Shown here in pieces: positions 34,115 through 42,870 of a stretch of 64,000 bases of DNA. The notes beneath the pieces were generated by a model that saw only the letters and a list, made by a program, of their open reading frames with translations, had not been told where the DNA came from and ran no database searches. Positions within the stretch are counted from its first letter, which is position 1; each line of letters begins with the position of its first letter. Location of the stretch: positions 248,001 through 312,000 of the forward strand of contig JAEKKX010000004.1 of the NCBI GenBank assembly GCA_019510125.1, read 5' to 3'. The position numbers were made by a program, and so were the translations under genes. This DNA is from Lysobacterales bacterium. Lineage in GTDB: Bacteria > Pseudomonadota > Gammaproteobacteria > Xanthomonadales > Xanthomonadaceae.

Positions 34115-34642
34115 TCAGCGCTCGGCGGCGGCCTTCATGTTGGCCAGGCCGGCCTCGAAATCCTTGCCGATCAGCCTGTCCATGCCGACGACGGTGTCCA
34201 TCACCTTGGTGAGGTAGGGACTGGGGCCGCGCATGGTCCAGGTCACCTCGGTGCCGCCGTCCTTCGGCGCCAGCACGAATTCGGTGACGTTGTCCGATTC
34301 CATCGGTTCGATGAAGTCGAGCTTGATCGCGATCCGGCCCGGCGGGGTCGATTCGGTGATTTCCATCCGTCCCTGGCCCACGTCCTTGTTGCCCTTCCAC
34401 GCGTAGACCGCGCCGGTCCCGCTGGCGGGCCCCTCGAAGGTGCGGGTCATGGCCGGGTCGAGCTTCTCCCACGGCGACCATTCGCCCCAGCGGTGGAAAT
34501 CGTCGATCAGGGCGAACACCCGCTCCGGCGGCGCCGCGATGGTCGCCCGGCGCTGGACCTGGAAGGTGTCGGGTTTGGTCGCGGCGTAGAGCAGCACGCC
34601 GGCGACCGCAAGGACCAGGACGATGAGGATCTTCTTCAGCAT
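34115..34642 (-). CDS. SRPBCC (START-like) family membrane-anchored protein
   Basis: A 175-residue protein with one N-terminal membrane segment (about residues 3-20), then an SRPBCC ligand-binding domain: RRATIAAPPERVFALIDDFHRWGEWSPWEKLDP, the VYAWKGNKDVGQGRMEI strand pair, and the C-terminal helix with MDTVVGMDRLIGKDF. These domains bind hydrophobic ligands in a deep cavity; the ligand is unknown. The internal ATG at 34642 is chosen because it places the membrane helix at the N-terminus. Confidence 0.83.
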   Translation of the reverse strand: MLKKILIVLVLAVAGVLLYAATKPDTFQVQRRATIAAPPERVFALIDDFHRWGEWSPWEKLDPAMTRTFEGPASGTGAVYAWKGNKDVGQGRMEITESTPPGRIAIKLDFIEPMESDNVTEFVLAPKDGGTEVTWTMRGPSPYLTKVMDTVVGMDRLIGKDFEAGLANMKAAAER

Positions 34643-34725
34643 GACGGCTCCCCCGCGGCGGATGCCGGAGCATACTCCGCCGATGGTCGGGGGACGCAAG
34701 TGGGGCCCCGACCGGCCACGCGCGG

Positions 34726-34731
34726 TAAAAT
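34726..34731 (+). promoter_or_regulatory. -10 box TAAAAT upstream of fumarase
   Basis: TAAAAT lies 30 nt before the fumarase start, giving a leader of about 24 nt. No clear -35 is visible. Confidence 0.4.
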
Positions 34732-34761
34732 CGCGGTCCCACACGTCCCGAAGACCCGTCC

Positions 34762-36321
34762 GTGTCCGCAGCCCACGCTCCCGCCATGCCCGCCGAACGC
34801 CGCCCGGTCTCGATCCGGCAGGCCGATCTGATCCAGTCGATCGCCGACGCCCTGCAGTACATCAGCTACTACCATCCGGTCGACTACATCCGGAACCTCG
34901 CCGCCGCCTACGAGCGCGAGGAATCCGCTGCGGCGAAGGACGCGATCGCGCAGATCCTGATCAACTCGCGGATGTGCGCCGAAGGCCATCGCCCGATCTG
35001 CCAGGACACCGGCATCGTCACCGTGTTCCTCGAGATCGGCATGGACGTGCGCTGGGACGACGCGACCATGAGCGTCGAGGACATGGTCCACGAGGGCGTG
35101 CGCCGCGCCTACAACGACCCGGACAACAAGCTGCGCGCTTCGGTGCTGGCTGATCCCGCCGGCAAGCGGATCAACACGAAGGACAACACGCCCGGCGTGG
35201 TCAACGTGAAGATCGTGCCCGGCAACACCGTCGAGGTGATCGTGGCGGCGAAGGGCGGCGGCTCCGAGGCGAAGTCGAAATTCGCGATGCTCAATCCGTC
35301 CGACTCCATCGTCGACTGGGTGCTGAAGACCGTGCCGACCATGGGCGCCGGCTGGTGCCCGCCGGGCATGCTCGGCATCGGCATCGGCGGCACCGCCGAG
35401 AAGGCGATGCTGCTGGCGAAGGAAGCGCTGATGGAGCCGATCGACATCACCGACCTGCAGGCGCGCGGCCCGTCGAACCGCGCCGAGGAGCTGCGCCTGG
35501 AGCTGTACGAGAAGGTCAATGCGCTCGGCATCGGCGCGCAGGGTCTGGGCGGCCTGACCACCGTGCTCGACATCAAGATCAAGGACTACCCGACCCACGC
35601 CGCGAATCTGCCGGTGGCGATGATCCCGAACTGCGCCGCCACCCGTCACGCGCACTTCACCCTCGACGGCAGCGGTCCGGTGATGCTCGATCCGCCGTCG
35701 CTCGAAGACTGGCCGAAGCTCACCTACGACGCATCGAAGGGCCGTCGCGTGAATCTCGACACGGTGACGAAGGAGGAAGTCGCGTCGTGGAAGCCCGGCG
35801 AAGTGCTGCTGCTCAACGGCACGCTGCTCACCGGTCGCGACGCCGCGCACAAGCGCATGGTCGACATGCTCGACAAGGGCGAGCCGCTGCCGGTCGACCT
35901 GCGCGGCAAATTCATCTACTACGTCGGCCCGGTCGATCCGGTGCGCGACGAGGTCGTCGGCCCCGCCGGCCCGACCACCGCCACGCGCATGGACAAGTTC
36001 ACCGAGCAGGTGCTCGCCCAGACCGGCCTGATGGGCATGGTCGGCAAGGCCGAGCGCGGCCCGGCCGCGATCGACGCCATCCGCAGGCACCAGTCGGTCT
36101 ACCTGATGGCCGTGGGCGGCGCGGCGTACCTGGTGTCGAAGGCGATCAAGGCGGCGAAGGTCGTCGGTTTCGCCGACCTCGGCATGGAGGCGATCTACGC
36201 GTTCGAGGTGCAGGACATGCCGGTGACGGTCGCGGTGGATTCGCAGGGCACGTCGGTCCACCAGACCGGTCCGCGCGAATGGCAGGCCAGGATCGGCAAG
36301 ATCCCGGTGGTCGTCGCCTGA
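34762..36321 (+). CDS. Class I fumarate hydratase
   Basis: A 519-residue iron-sulfur fumarase interconverting fumarate and malate in the TCA cycle. It is the single-chain type with fused alpha (to about residue 300) and beta domains. Cluster-binding cysteines are visible in SRMCAEGH/ICQDTG, NCAATRHAH and neighbouring motifs. The beta domain has GEVLLLNGTLLTGRDAAHKRM and FIYYVGPVDPVRDE. I use GTG 34762; ATG 34786 is an alternative, and neither has a strong Shine-Dalgarno site. Gene order places it between a START-like gene and a glycine-zipper gene, not with sdh. Confidence 0.94.
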   Translation: MSAAHAPAMPAERRPVSIRQADLIQSIADALQYISYYHPVDYIRNLAAAYEREESAAAKDAIAQILINSRMCAEGHRPICQDTGIVTVFLEIGMDVRWDDATMSVEDMVHEGVRRAYNDPDNKLRASVLADPAGKRINTKDNTPGVVNVKIVPGNTVEVIVAAKGGGSEAKSKFAMLNPSDSIVDWVLKTVPTMGAGWCPPGMLGIGIGGTAEKAMLLAKEALMEPIDITDLQARGPSNRAEELRLELYEKVNALGIGAQGLGGLTTVLDIKIKDYPTHAANLPVAMIPNCAATRHAHFTLDGSGPVMLDPPSLEDWPKLTYDASKGRRVNLDTVTKEEVASWKPGEVLLLNGTLLTGRDAAHKRMVDMLDKGEPLPVDLRGKFIYYVGPVDPVRDEVVGPAGPTTATRMDKFTEQVLAQTGLMGMVGKAERGPAAIDAIRRHQSVYLMAVGGAAYLVSKAIKAAKVVGFADLGMEAIYAFEVQDMPVTVAVDSQGTSVHQTGPREWQARIGKIPVVVA

Positions 36322-36358
36322 GGCGCCCGCGCCGCGCCGCGCACAGGACGCTCCATCG

Positions 36359-36389
36359 GCAGGGAGCCGCGACGATCGCGGCTCCCTGC
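36359..36389. terminator. Hairpin between convergent genes
   Basis: A perfect 14-bp stem with a 3-nt loop (36359-36372 with 36376-36389) lies between the convergent fumarase and glycine-zipper genes and could serve both. No T run is present on either side. Confidence 0.5.
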
Positions 36390-36429
36390 TGCGTTGCGGC
36401 GCGGCTGCGACCGCTGCGGATCGGCAGCG

Positions 36430-36906
36430 TCAGATCCGGAACGCGCGGCCGTTGCGCACCTGCACGCGCGAACCCACGGTGATGCCGTTGAGGTCGTCCT
36501 GCGACACGATGACCTCGCGGCCGTCGCGCATCCGCACCGTGACGTCGTAACCCTTGCCGTACCTGTTCTGCACGGCGTTGCCGACCGCGGCGCCCGCGGC
36601 GGCGCCGGCGACGGTGGCGGTGTTCTGGCGGCCCTTGCTGTCGGTGTTGTCCTTGGCGATCTCGCGCGCGGCGAGGCCGCCGATCACCGCGCCGACGACG
36701 GCGCCGGTGGCGTTCGGCGTGCGGCTGCCGGCGCCCTCGTCGATGCGGGTCACGGTGCCGCAGTCGGGGCAGGGATCGCCGTAGGCGGGCGACGGCGCGG
36801 ACGCGTATCCCGAGGACGGCGCAGTCGCGCAGGCCGAGAGCATCAGCGACGAGGCGACGGCGATGGAAGCGAACAGCGTCGGGCGAAGGTTCATGCGGGC
36901 ATTCAT
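36430..36906 (-). CDS. Glycine-zipper 2TM-domain lipoprotein
   Basis: A 158-residue outer-membrane lipoprotein. The signal ends LSAC at about residue 25. Two Gly/Ala-rich segments (AVVGAVIGGLAAREI and VAGAAAGAAVGNAVQ) form the glycine-zipper 2TM domain of the SlyB/Rick_17kDa type. A C-terminal RMRDGREVIVSQDDLNG domain follows. Such proteins tether the envelope and support outer-membrane integrity. A GGAGACA site supports ATG 36906 over an in-frame ATG 12 nt later. Confidence 0.86.
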   Translation of the reverse strand: MNARMNLRPTLFASIAVASSLMLSACATAPSSGYASAPSPAYGDPCPDCGTVTRIDEGAGSRTPNATGAVVGAVIGGLAAREIAKDNTDSKGRQNTATVAGAAAGAAVGNAVQNRYGKGYDVTVRMRDGREVIVSQDDLNGITVGSRVQVRNGRAFRI

Positions 36907-37051
36907 GTCTTGTCTCCGGACGAGGTGAGCATCGCGATCCGGGATCGCGACGGGGACACCCTCGCGCCGGCGGCGTGAATCGCACGCGAACGCCCTGGCA
37001 AACCGTTTCGGTCATGCGCGATGCCCGGCGATCGTGCGCAGCATGCCGTGG

Positions 37052-37073
37052 AAAAAAGCCTGCCGCCGCAGGC
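37052..37073 (-). terminator. Rho-independent terminator, minus strand
   Basis: A 6-bp stem (37058-37063 with 37068-37073) is followed on the minus strand by six T (A run 37052-37057 on the plus strand). It would end the transcript of the secreted protein gene whose stop is at 37198. The remaining part of the 36907-37197 gap holds no gene I can support. Confidence 0.6.
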
Positions 37074-37197
37074 GGGGCGTTCAGCGCACGCCGCGCAAAC
37101 GGCACTGCCGCTCGAATAGCCACGCTGCGCCGACAACCGGGCTGTTCAAATCAGTCAGGCTGGTCGGATACCCGGGACGTTCGGATATCCGGGCCTC

Positions 37198-37701
37198 TCA
37201 AATGTCGAGGAAGTACAGATCGACGTAGTCGGCCGCGGTGTCGCAGGGGTTGTCGATTTCCTGCATGCGCCAGTATTTGCGGCCGGTCCTGGTCTCGAAA
37301 TGATAGGTGCCGTCGCGCCTGCACGTGCGCCCGCCCGCGATGTGCGAGACCCGGGTGAGGATCGTGCCCTCGAAGGTGAAGCCGTCCCGGGTGGCGGCCA
37401 CGATGCGGCCGGAGACGCGCACGTAGTCGCCTTCGCTGTCGCCGTGTCCGCGCTGCTCGCCTTCCACCGCCAGCGCATCGCCGCGATCGGTCACGGTCGC
37501 GCGGCCGGCGCCGTCGAGGTTGCCCCAGCCGATCCACTGCAGGGTGAGCAGGTGGGCGCCGACCAGTCGGGCGCGGGCCGCGGCGTCCAGTCCGTTCTTC
37601 GGCGGCGTCGCATCGGCGGCGCCGATGCCGGCAGTACCGGCGAGGGCTGCGAACAGGGCAACGGACAGCGCGATCGGGGCCAGGCGGACGTACGGGCGCA
37701 T
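37198..37701 (-). CDS. Secreted protein of unknown function
   Basis: A 167-residue protein with a likely signal peptide (MRPYVRLAPIALSVALFAALAG and cleavage near residue 30). The mature part is beta-rich: LTLQWIGWGNLDGAGRATV, YVRVSGRIVAATRDGFTFEGTI, and TYHFETRTGRKYWRMQEIDNPCD. Two cysteines (in GGRTCRRDG and NPCDTAA) could form a disulfide. I do not recognise the family. An upstream in-frame ATG would add a non-signal Arg/Gly stretch, so ATG 37701 is preferred. Confidence 0.68.
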   Translation of the reverse strand: MRPYVRLAPIALSVALFAALAGTAGIGAADATPPKNGLDAAARARLVGAHLLTLQWIGWGNLDGAGRATVTDRGDALAVEGEQRGHGDSEGDYVRVSGRIVAATRDGFTFEGTILTRVSHIAGGRTCRRDGTYHFETRTGRKYWRMQEIDNPCDTAADYVDLYFLDI

Positions 37702-37827
37702 GCGGCGATCCGGCAGCGGGGCGGGCGAGGCATGATCCCGCCAGCCGCGGCCCGGATCAATGCCCGGATCCATGCTTGCCGCGGCGCCCGGACCAGGCCC
37801 GCGCCGAGGCACGGATCGCCCCGGGCA

Positions 37828-38115
37828 TCACTGTCGGCGGCCGGCCGCGGCCTGTCGGGCGGCCCGCGCGTTCGCGCGGCGGCGGGCGACCCGGGCGGCC
37901 AGCGCCGCCAGCAGCGCGGACAGCCCGACCCAGCTCGCGACGTAGCACCACGTCGCCGGGCCGGAATGCCCGACCGACTCGATCCCCGTCGACGCCTCGA
38001 TCCGCGACCACAGCGGCATCAGCACGACGGTCGCCGCGACCGCGGGCGGCAGCGCCAGCAGGACGATCGCCAGCAGGCCCAGGGCCCCCGGCACGACGCG
38101 ACGCAGTCGGGACAT
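37828..38115 (-). CDS. Small membrane protein, unknown
   Basis: A 95-residue protein with two hydrophobic helices (about 8-35 and 57-77), a short periplasmic loop between, and a basic Arg/Ala-rich C-terminal tail. It is 27 nt downstream of the MscS-type channel gene on the same strand and may be cotranscribed. No family was recognised. Confidence 0.6.
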   Translation of the reverse strand: MSRLRRVVPGALGLLAIVLLALPPAVAATVVLMPLWSRIEASTGIESVGHSGPATWCYVASWVGLSALLAALAARVARRRANARAARQAAAGRRQ

Positions 38116-38142
38116 GGCGGCGCTCCTCGTGGTGGCCGCGGC

Positions 38143-39234
38143 CTACGGCGCGTGCGCGCCGGGCTGCAGCAGGTTCTGCCCGTTGGCGTCGGCGCGGGCG
38201 GCGGCGAGCTGGTCGTCGATGTCGCGGTTGACCGACGTGTCGGTGCCGCCGTTGTGGTCGGGCTCGACCGGAGGGGCGGCGCGATCGTCGGGGAGCCGGG
38301 CGATGTACTGGATCGTGCGCGGCGCTTCGATGCCGGCCTTCGCGAACGCGGCCTTGGTCTGCCGGATCGCCTCGCTGCGGGTCTTGCCGAGGTCGCTCTC
38401 GCGCTGGTCGATCCAGGCGAGGAAGCGCAGCACGATGCCGGCGCTGCCGTGTTCGACCACCAGCCAGGACGGCGCCGGGTCCTCGAGCACACCTTCGACC
38501 CCGGCGATCGCCGCCATCGCCAGGGTCTCGGACTTGCGGATCGACTGGGTGGCGTCGATCGCCACGGTGAAATCGAATCGACGCTTCGGATTGCGCGAGT
38601 AGTTCAGGATCACCGACTTGAACACCAGGCTGTTCGGCATCTGCAGGTGGTTGCCGTCGAAGGTGATCAGCACCGTCGCGCGCGAGGTCACCGAGATCAC
38701 CTTGCCTTCGCGACCGTCGATGTTGACGCTGTCGCCGGGCTCGAACGGGCGGCGCACGCTGAGCAGGATGCCCGCGATGTAGTTCTCGGCGATGTCGCGG
38801 AACGCGAAGCCCAGCACCAGCCCGACCACGCCGGCGGAGCCGAGGACCGCGCCGACCACGGCGGTGAGGCCGAGCAGGTCCAGCGCGATCAGCACGCCGA
38901 CGAGGATGATCGCGGTGCGCACCACCGTGCGCACGAGGCCGTCCATGTACGGATTGCGCGAGCGCAGGTGCAGCAGGTGCAGGCGCCGGCCCGCGAACCG
39001 CGCGCACCACAGCGCGAACAGCAGCACCAGCACCGCGAGGACGAGCTGCGGGATGCGCTCGACCAGCCGCAGCAGCGCGTGATTGGCGTAGTCGGCCATC
39101 GCATGCGCGCACTGGTGCAGGTCGTCGAAGGTGCAGGAGACGGCCGGTTTCGGCGTGGCGTCGCCGGACGCGGGGGCGGCCGCGGTCGGCAGCAGGATGG
39201 ACAGCGGTGACGGTGCGGGCGTCGGCGTGGGCAT
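38143..39234 (-). CDS. MscS-family small-conductance mechanosensitive channel
   Basis: A 363-residue channel subunit. A Pro/Thr-rich N-terminus is followed by three membrane helices (about 60-80, 100-125, 128-150). The pore helix and adjoining loop VVGLVLGFAFRDIAENYIAGI match MscS TM3, then the beta domain RRPFEPGDSVNIDGREG and the C-terminal alpha/beta domain. It opens on membrane tension to release solutes at hypo-osmotic shock. The polar ~70-residue C-terminus is variable. Confidence 0.93.
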   Translation of the reverse strand: MPTPTPAPSPLSILLPTAAAPASGDATPKPAVSCTFDDLHQCAHAMADYANHALLRLVERIPQLVLAVLVLLFALWCARFAGRRLHLLHLRSRNPYMDGLVRTVVRTAIILVGVLIALDLLGLTAVVGAVLGSAGVVGLVLGFAFRDIAENYIAGILLSVRRPFEPGDSVNIDGREGKVISVTSRATVLITFDGNHLQMPNSLVFKSVILNYSRNPKRRFDFTVAIDATQSIRKSETLAMAAIAGVEGVLEDPAPSWLVVEHGSAGIVLRFLAWIDQRESDLGKTRSEAIRQTKAAFAKAGIEAPRTIQYIARLPDDRAAPPVEPDHNGGTDTSVNRDIDDQLAAARADANGQNLLQPGAHAP

Positions 39235-39303
39235 CGGAAGAACGGGTCGCAGGCGGGACGGGAGGGGCGCGGGACTGGGACGCGCCGGACGGGAAGGGCC
39301 TGA

Positions 39304-39804
39304 CTAGAAAAACCAGGCGATCAGGAACAGGCCGATCATCGCGCAGGCGAGCGCGAGCTTGAACACCACGCCGAGCAGGATGCCCAGCCAGGTGCCGAGG
39401 CCGACCTTGGTGGCCTGGCCGAGGTGGTGCGCTTCGAGACGCCGACGATGCAGCAGTTCGCCGGCGACGGCGCCGACGAAGGGCGCCACGAACACCCCGA
39501 CCAGCCCGAAGAACAGGCCCGCGACGGTGCCGATGGCCGCGCCGAGCAGCGCCAGCCGGCTGGCGCCGACGCGCTTGGCGCCCATCGCCGTCGCCGCCAG
39601 GTCCACGAGCACCGAAAGCGCGGTCAGCAGGCCCAGCACCACCAGCGTCAGCGCGCCGATCCGCTCGAAGCCGTCGGCCCAAGCGGCCAGCAGCATGCCG
39701 GCGTACACCAGCGGCAGGCCGGGGAGGGCGGGCAGCACCACGCCGACCAGGCCCAGCAGCACCAGCAGCGCGGCGAGCACGTAGAACAGGACCTGCACGT
39801 CCAT
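39304..39804 (-). CDS. DUF456 domain-containing membrane protein
   Basis: A 166-residue protein of hydrophobic helices. The paired glycine-rich segments [20 protein letters not shown] and [23 protein letters not shown] match DUF456. Function is unknown; several transmembrane helices place it in the inner membrane. A longer frame continues upstream through the 36-bp repeats, but the domain and ATG 39804 define the real N-terminus. It lies 69 nt upstream of the mscS-type gene. Confidence 0.85.
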   Translation of the reverse strand: MDVQVLFYVLAALLVLLGLVGVVLPALPGLPLVYAGMLLAAWADGFERIGALTLVVLGLLTALSVLVDLAATAMGAKRVGASRLALLGAAIGTVAGLFFGLVGVFVAPFVGAVAGELLHRRRLEAHHLGQATKVGLGTWLGILLGVVFKLALACAMIGLFLIAWFF

Positions 39805-39945
39805 CGGGCATCCGGTCCGCGGGTCGGGAGGTCGCGGCGGCGGCATCATGGCACGGCGCCGGAACGGTCGCACGACCGGGCGGTGAACGTGCCGTCTGCG
39901 GGGGCGTCGCACGATCCGCGGGCCGGTCCGGGGTCGGAAAGAGGC

Positions 39946-40118
39946 AACGGCCCGCGATGCGGGCCCGCGGGCGGAAAAGGAAACGGCCCGCGATGCGGGC
40001 CCGGGGCAGGAAAAGGAAACGGCCCGCGATGCGGGCCCGGGGCAGGAAAAGGAAACGGCCCGCGATGCGGGCCCGGGGCAGGAAAAGGAAACGGCCCGCG
40101 ATGCGGGCCGTTTCCGGG
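39946..40118 (-). repeat. Five tandem 36-bp copies of a terminator hairpin
   Basis: The 332-nt gap 39805-40137 is dominated by a direct repeat of exactly 36 bp. The palindrome CGGCCCGCGATGCGGGCC starts at 39948, 39984, 40020, 40056 and 40092; the units are joined by an A/G-rich linker (GCAGGAAAAGGAAA). On the minus strand each copy reads as a GC stem followed by a T-rich tract. The copy next to the M35 protease gene has the longest stem, GAAACGGCCCGC mirrored by GCGGGCCGTTTC. The array therefore looks like the protease terminator amplified in tandem. The rest of the gap shows nothing. Confidence 0.9.
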
Positions 40119-40137
40119 GGAGCAACAGCGCGAGCCG

Positions 40138-41238
40138 TCAGTTCTGCGCCGGATTGTTCTCGGCGAAGTACTCGTGGTTGTCGGCGTTGTCCAGAGCCTT
40201 GGTCGGGTTGCTGATCGCCAGGCTCTTGGCGGCCGACTGCCCGTAGGCCCAGTCGTCGGTGGCGGCGACGACGTTGAAGTGGCTCATCTCGTGGACCAGC
40301 GTGCCCGCCTTCGAATCCGTGCCGGTGTTCGGCGCGCTCCAGAACGCCTTGCAGACGTAGATCTGGTACGGCTGGGTCGGATAGACGTAGGCGTAGTAGC
40401 TCTGGTTGCAGCCGCAGTTGATCGTGATCTGGCCGGCGTTCTGGTCCATGGCCGAGTCGATCGCCGCGTAGTGCTGCTTGGCGGTGGCGTAGCGGCTGGA
40501 GGTGTACGCGCCGAACCAGGTGGTGTAGCGCGCTCCGGTCGTGCCCGCGTTGAGATAGCCCTTCGCGTTCTCGGTGTAGGTCCGGGCCGAATTCACCGCG
40601 GTGCCCGCCGAGTTCTGCTGCGTGCTGGTGCAGCCGGTGTAGTTGACGCCGTTCACCACCACGCCCTGCGACGGCTTGGCCTTGGTCGAGAAGCCCATGC
40701 GCTGGGCCGGGGTCTGCTGGCCGTTGTCGACCCAGATGCGCAGCGGCGCGCTCTGCGTCAGCAGCGGCAGACCGTTGGCCTGCTTGAGCATCGTCCCGCC
40801 CGACAGCGAGGCGTACTGCAGCGGCGCAGCGAAGGTCACCGTGTAGTCGCCGCCCTGCGAGAGGTCGTAGGCGGCGCCGAGGTCGACCGTCGCCTTGTAG
40901 GCGCGACCCGGGCGCAGCACGACGAAGTCGGACGCCCCCGGCAGCCCGCGCTTGATCATGGCGCCTTCGTAGCGGACTTCGACGCCGTCGCGGGCGACCG
41001 CGAACACGTTCGACTGCGCCAGCGTGGACGGCAACTGCCAGTTCGGCACGCGCACGGTCTTGCGGCTGGTGTTGGTCACCGTGACTTCGACGATGCCGTC
41101 GCCCAGCGACAGCATGCCGACGCGCAGCGGGTTGGCGGTCTGGACCGCCGGCACGGCGGCGACCGAACCGAACGCGGCGGCGATACCCGCGACGAGCGCG
41201 GTGGTGGCACCGATGGTGCCGATCGTTTTCAGCTTCAT
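40138..41238 (-). CDS. M35 (deuterolysin-like) secreted metalloendopeptidase
   Basis: A 366-residue secreted zinc protease of the aspzincin type. A signal peptide (about 30 residues), a beta-rich propeptide-like region (about 35-190) and a catalytic domain with HEMSH at 316-320 are visible. The third ligand Asp329 lies in TDDWAYG, the GTxDxxYG-like motif of the family. Cysteines at 203, 275, 277 and 296 could form disulfides. The late [12 protein letters not shown] motif is also family-specific. Relatives are peptidyl-Lys endopeptidases. This fits a predatory or proteolytic lifestyle. The hairpin array lies directly beyond the stop. Confidence 0.9.
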   Translation of the reverse strand: MKLKTIGTIGATTALVAGIAAAFGSVAAVPAVQTANPLRVGMLSLGDGIVEVTVTNTSRKTVRVPNWQLPSTLAQSNVFAVARDGVEVRYEGAMIKRGLPGASDFVVLRPGRAYKATVDLGAAYDLSQGGDYTVTFAAPLQYASLSGGTMLKQANGLPLLTQSAPLRIWVDNGQQTPAQRMGFSTKAKPSQGVVVNGVNYTGCTSTQQNSAGTAVNSARTYTENAKGYLNAGTTGARYTTWFGAYTSSRYATAKQHYAAIDSAMDQNAGQITINCGCNQSYYAYVYPTQPYQIYVCKAFWSAPNTGTDSKAGTLVHEMSHFNVVAATDDWAYGQSAAKSLAISNPTKALDNADNHEYFAENNPAQN

Positions 41239-41257
41239 TCCCTTGTGTCCCCGGATT

Positions 41258-41283
41258 CGAAAACGCCCGCGGAGTGCGGGCGT
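41258..41283 (-). terminator. Terminator-like hairpin between cytochrome and protease genes
   Basis: An 8-bp stem (41263-41270 with 41276-41283, 5-nt loop) is followed on the minus strand by TTT and then CG. It would end the cytochrome gene's transcript and precede the protease ATG by 25 nt. Confidence 0.5.
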
Positions 41284-41407
41284 CGGGATCATAAGGGGGC
41301 GGGGTGCCCGGCGCATGCTGCTTAGCAGCAGCGTCGGGGGAGGCGTCGACGCGCCCGTCGCGGGGCGGCGGCCCGGGCCGGCGGAGCTCCCGCCGGCGGA
41401 AGCGCCG

Positions 41408-41851
41408 TCAGCGGAAGTCCTGGTGGCAGCCCTTGCAGCTCTCGCCGATCTTGGCGGTCACGGCGTTCACGCCTTCGCAGTTGATCGGCGGCGCGGCGAG
41501 GGCGGCGTCGAGGGTGGCGCGCATGCCGCTGGCCTGCTTGGTGAAACGCTCGTCGTCGGCATCGCCCGGGAAGGCGCGCTCCAGATCGTCGGCCATCGTG
41601 CGCAGGCCCTTGAGGTGCGGGATGATGTCGGTCGCGTTGCAGTGGTTGGTGGCCGCCTTCTCGCCGAGCTGCTTCATGTGCCACTCCTGGACGTACATCA
41701 CGCTCTCGGGGAAGTGGTCGCGACGCTGCTGCCAGGTCCGCATCAGCATGACGACGGCGATCGCGCCGATGGCCAGGCCGATCAGGAACACGAAGAAGTA
41801 GCGGCTGAAGGCGGAGGACTTGGGCTTGCTCGGGTCGGGCGATGTCGACAT
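41408..41851 (-). CDS. Membrane-anchored c-type cytochrome-like protein
   Basis: A 147-residue protein with an N-terminal cytoplasmic Ser/Pro-rich stretch, one membrane anchor (about 17-37), and a periplasmic helical domain ending in CKGCHQDFR. The CxxCH haem c site at the extreme C-terminus is the arrangement of cytochrome c-prime family proteins. Two further cysteines (in NHCNATDI and PINCEGV) lie in the helical part. It may carry electrons or sense a ligand such as NO; this is unproven. It is divergent from tcdA. Confidence 0.8.
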   Translation of the reverse strand: MSTSPDPSKPKSSAFSRYFFVFLIGLAIGAIAVVMLMRTWQQRRDHFPESVMYVQEWHMKQLGEKAATNHCNATDIIPHLKGLRTMADDLERAFPGDADDERFTKQASGMRATLDAALAAPPINCEGVNAVTAKIGESCKGCHQDFR

Positions 41852-41914
41852 GGAACGGCTCCGTGACGGTTGTCGAAAACATACCACGACCGGCGTCGCC
41901 GTGTTCCGCCCGGC

Positions 41915-41920
41915 TACAAT
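41915..41920 (+). promoter_or_regulatory. -10 box TACAAT for leaderless tcdA transcript
   Basis: TACAAT ends 6 nt before the tcdA ATG (41927), the same spacing as at trhO, so transcription would start at or near the A of ATG. No clear -35 or Shine-Dalgarno sequence is present. Confidence 0.5.
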
Positions 41921-41926
41921 GGTCCG

Positions 41927-42820
41927 ATGCACGAAACCCTCCGCAACGCCCCGCCCGCAGCGACGCCCGGCGATGACCCGGGCAACGGCCGCGACGACGG
42001 CCGCAACGATGGCCTGGACGCGCACTGGCGCGACCGCTTCGCCGGGATCGACCGTCTCTACGGACGCGGCGCGCTGGCGACGTTCGCGCGCAGCCACGTC
42101 GCGGTGGTCGGTCTGGGCGGGGTCGGCTCCTGGGTGGTCGAGGCGCTGGCCCGCAGCGGCGTCGGTCGCCTGACCCTGATCGACGCCGACGACCTGTGCG
42201 TGTCCAACACCAACCGCCAGTTGCCCGCGCTCGAAGGCCAGTACGGTCGCGGCAAGGCCGATGCGATGGCCGAACGCTGCCGCGCGATCAACCCCGGCAT
42301 CGCGGTCGAGGCCATCGCCAGCTTCCTGGTGCCGTCGAACCTCGACGACCTGCTCGGCCGCGACCACGACCTGGTGATCGACGCCTGCGACAGCTTCCGC
42401 ACGAAGGTCGAGGCGATCGCCTGGTGCCGCCGCCGCAAGCGGCCGATCCTCACCGTCGGCGCGGCCGGCGGCCGGCTCGATCCGACCCTCGTGCGCGTGC
42501 GCGACCTCTCGCGCACCGAGCACGACGCGATGCTCGCACTGATCCGCAAGAAGCTGCGGAGCGAGTTCAATTTCCCGAAGAACCCGCAGCGCTACTTCGG
42601 CGTGCCGGCGATCTATTCGCTGGAGAACGTGCGCTATCCGCAGGCCGACGGCAGCGTCTGCGGCCTGCGCCCGCAGCTCGGCGCCGACGCGGCGCTGAAG
42701 CTCGACTGCGGCGCGGGGCTGGGCGCGGCCACCCACATCACCGGCGCGTTCGCGTTCGCCGCGGCCGGCAAGGCGCTGGAGATGCTGCTGAAGCCGAAGG
42801 CCGTCGTGCCGTCCCCGTAA
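41927..42820 (+). CDS. tcdA: tRNA threonylcarbamoyladenosine dehydratase
   Basis: A 297-residue E1-like ThiF/MoeB-fold enzyme that cyclises t6A37 in ANN-decoding tRNAs to ct6A using ATP. The nucleotide-binding VVGLGGVGSWVVEALARSG is at about 53-71, then LIDADDLCVSNTNRQ and DACDSFRTKVEA. The LGAATHITGAFAFAAAGKALEML C-terminus is typical. The first ~40 residues are a low-complexity extension rich in Asp, Asn and Gly. Transcription may start at the ATG itself. Confidence 0.92.
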   Translation: MHETLRNAPPAATPGDDPGNGRDDGRNDGLDAHWRDRFAGIDRLYGRGALATFARSHVAVVGLGGVGSWVVEALARSGVGRLTLIDADDLCVSNTNRQLPALEGQYGRGKADAMAERCRAINPGIAVEAIASFLVPSNLDDLLGRDHDLVIDACDSFRTKVEAIAWCRRRKRPILTVGAAGGRLDPTLVRVRDLSRTEHDAMLALIRKKLRSEFNFPKNPQRYFGVPAIYSLENVRYPQADGSVCGLRPQLGADAALKLDCGAGLGAATHITGAFAFAAAGKALEMLLKPKAVVPSP

Positions 42821-42870
42821 CCCGGAGCCGGTCACCCGAACAGGGTTACCCAGATGGGGCATCCCATTTC

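Noticed and set aside
37145-37200. GGATACCCGGG/GGATATCCGGG direct repeat as a regulatory site
   Set aside because: The two copies are imperfect and lie downstream of a minus-strand gene's stop, where an operator is unlikely.
39946-40118. Possible CRISPR array
   Set aside because: The 36-bp units are directly adjacent with no variable spacers and no cas genes are near; the units form terminator hairpins.
39957-40214. Open frame encoding [12 protein letters not shown]-type repeats
   Set aside because: It is created by the 36-bp repeat, whose length is a multiple of three and lacks stops in this frame; it has no ribosome-binding site and runs antisense into the M35 gene.
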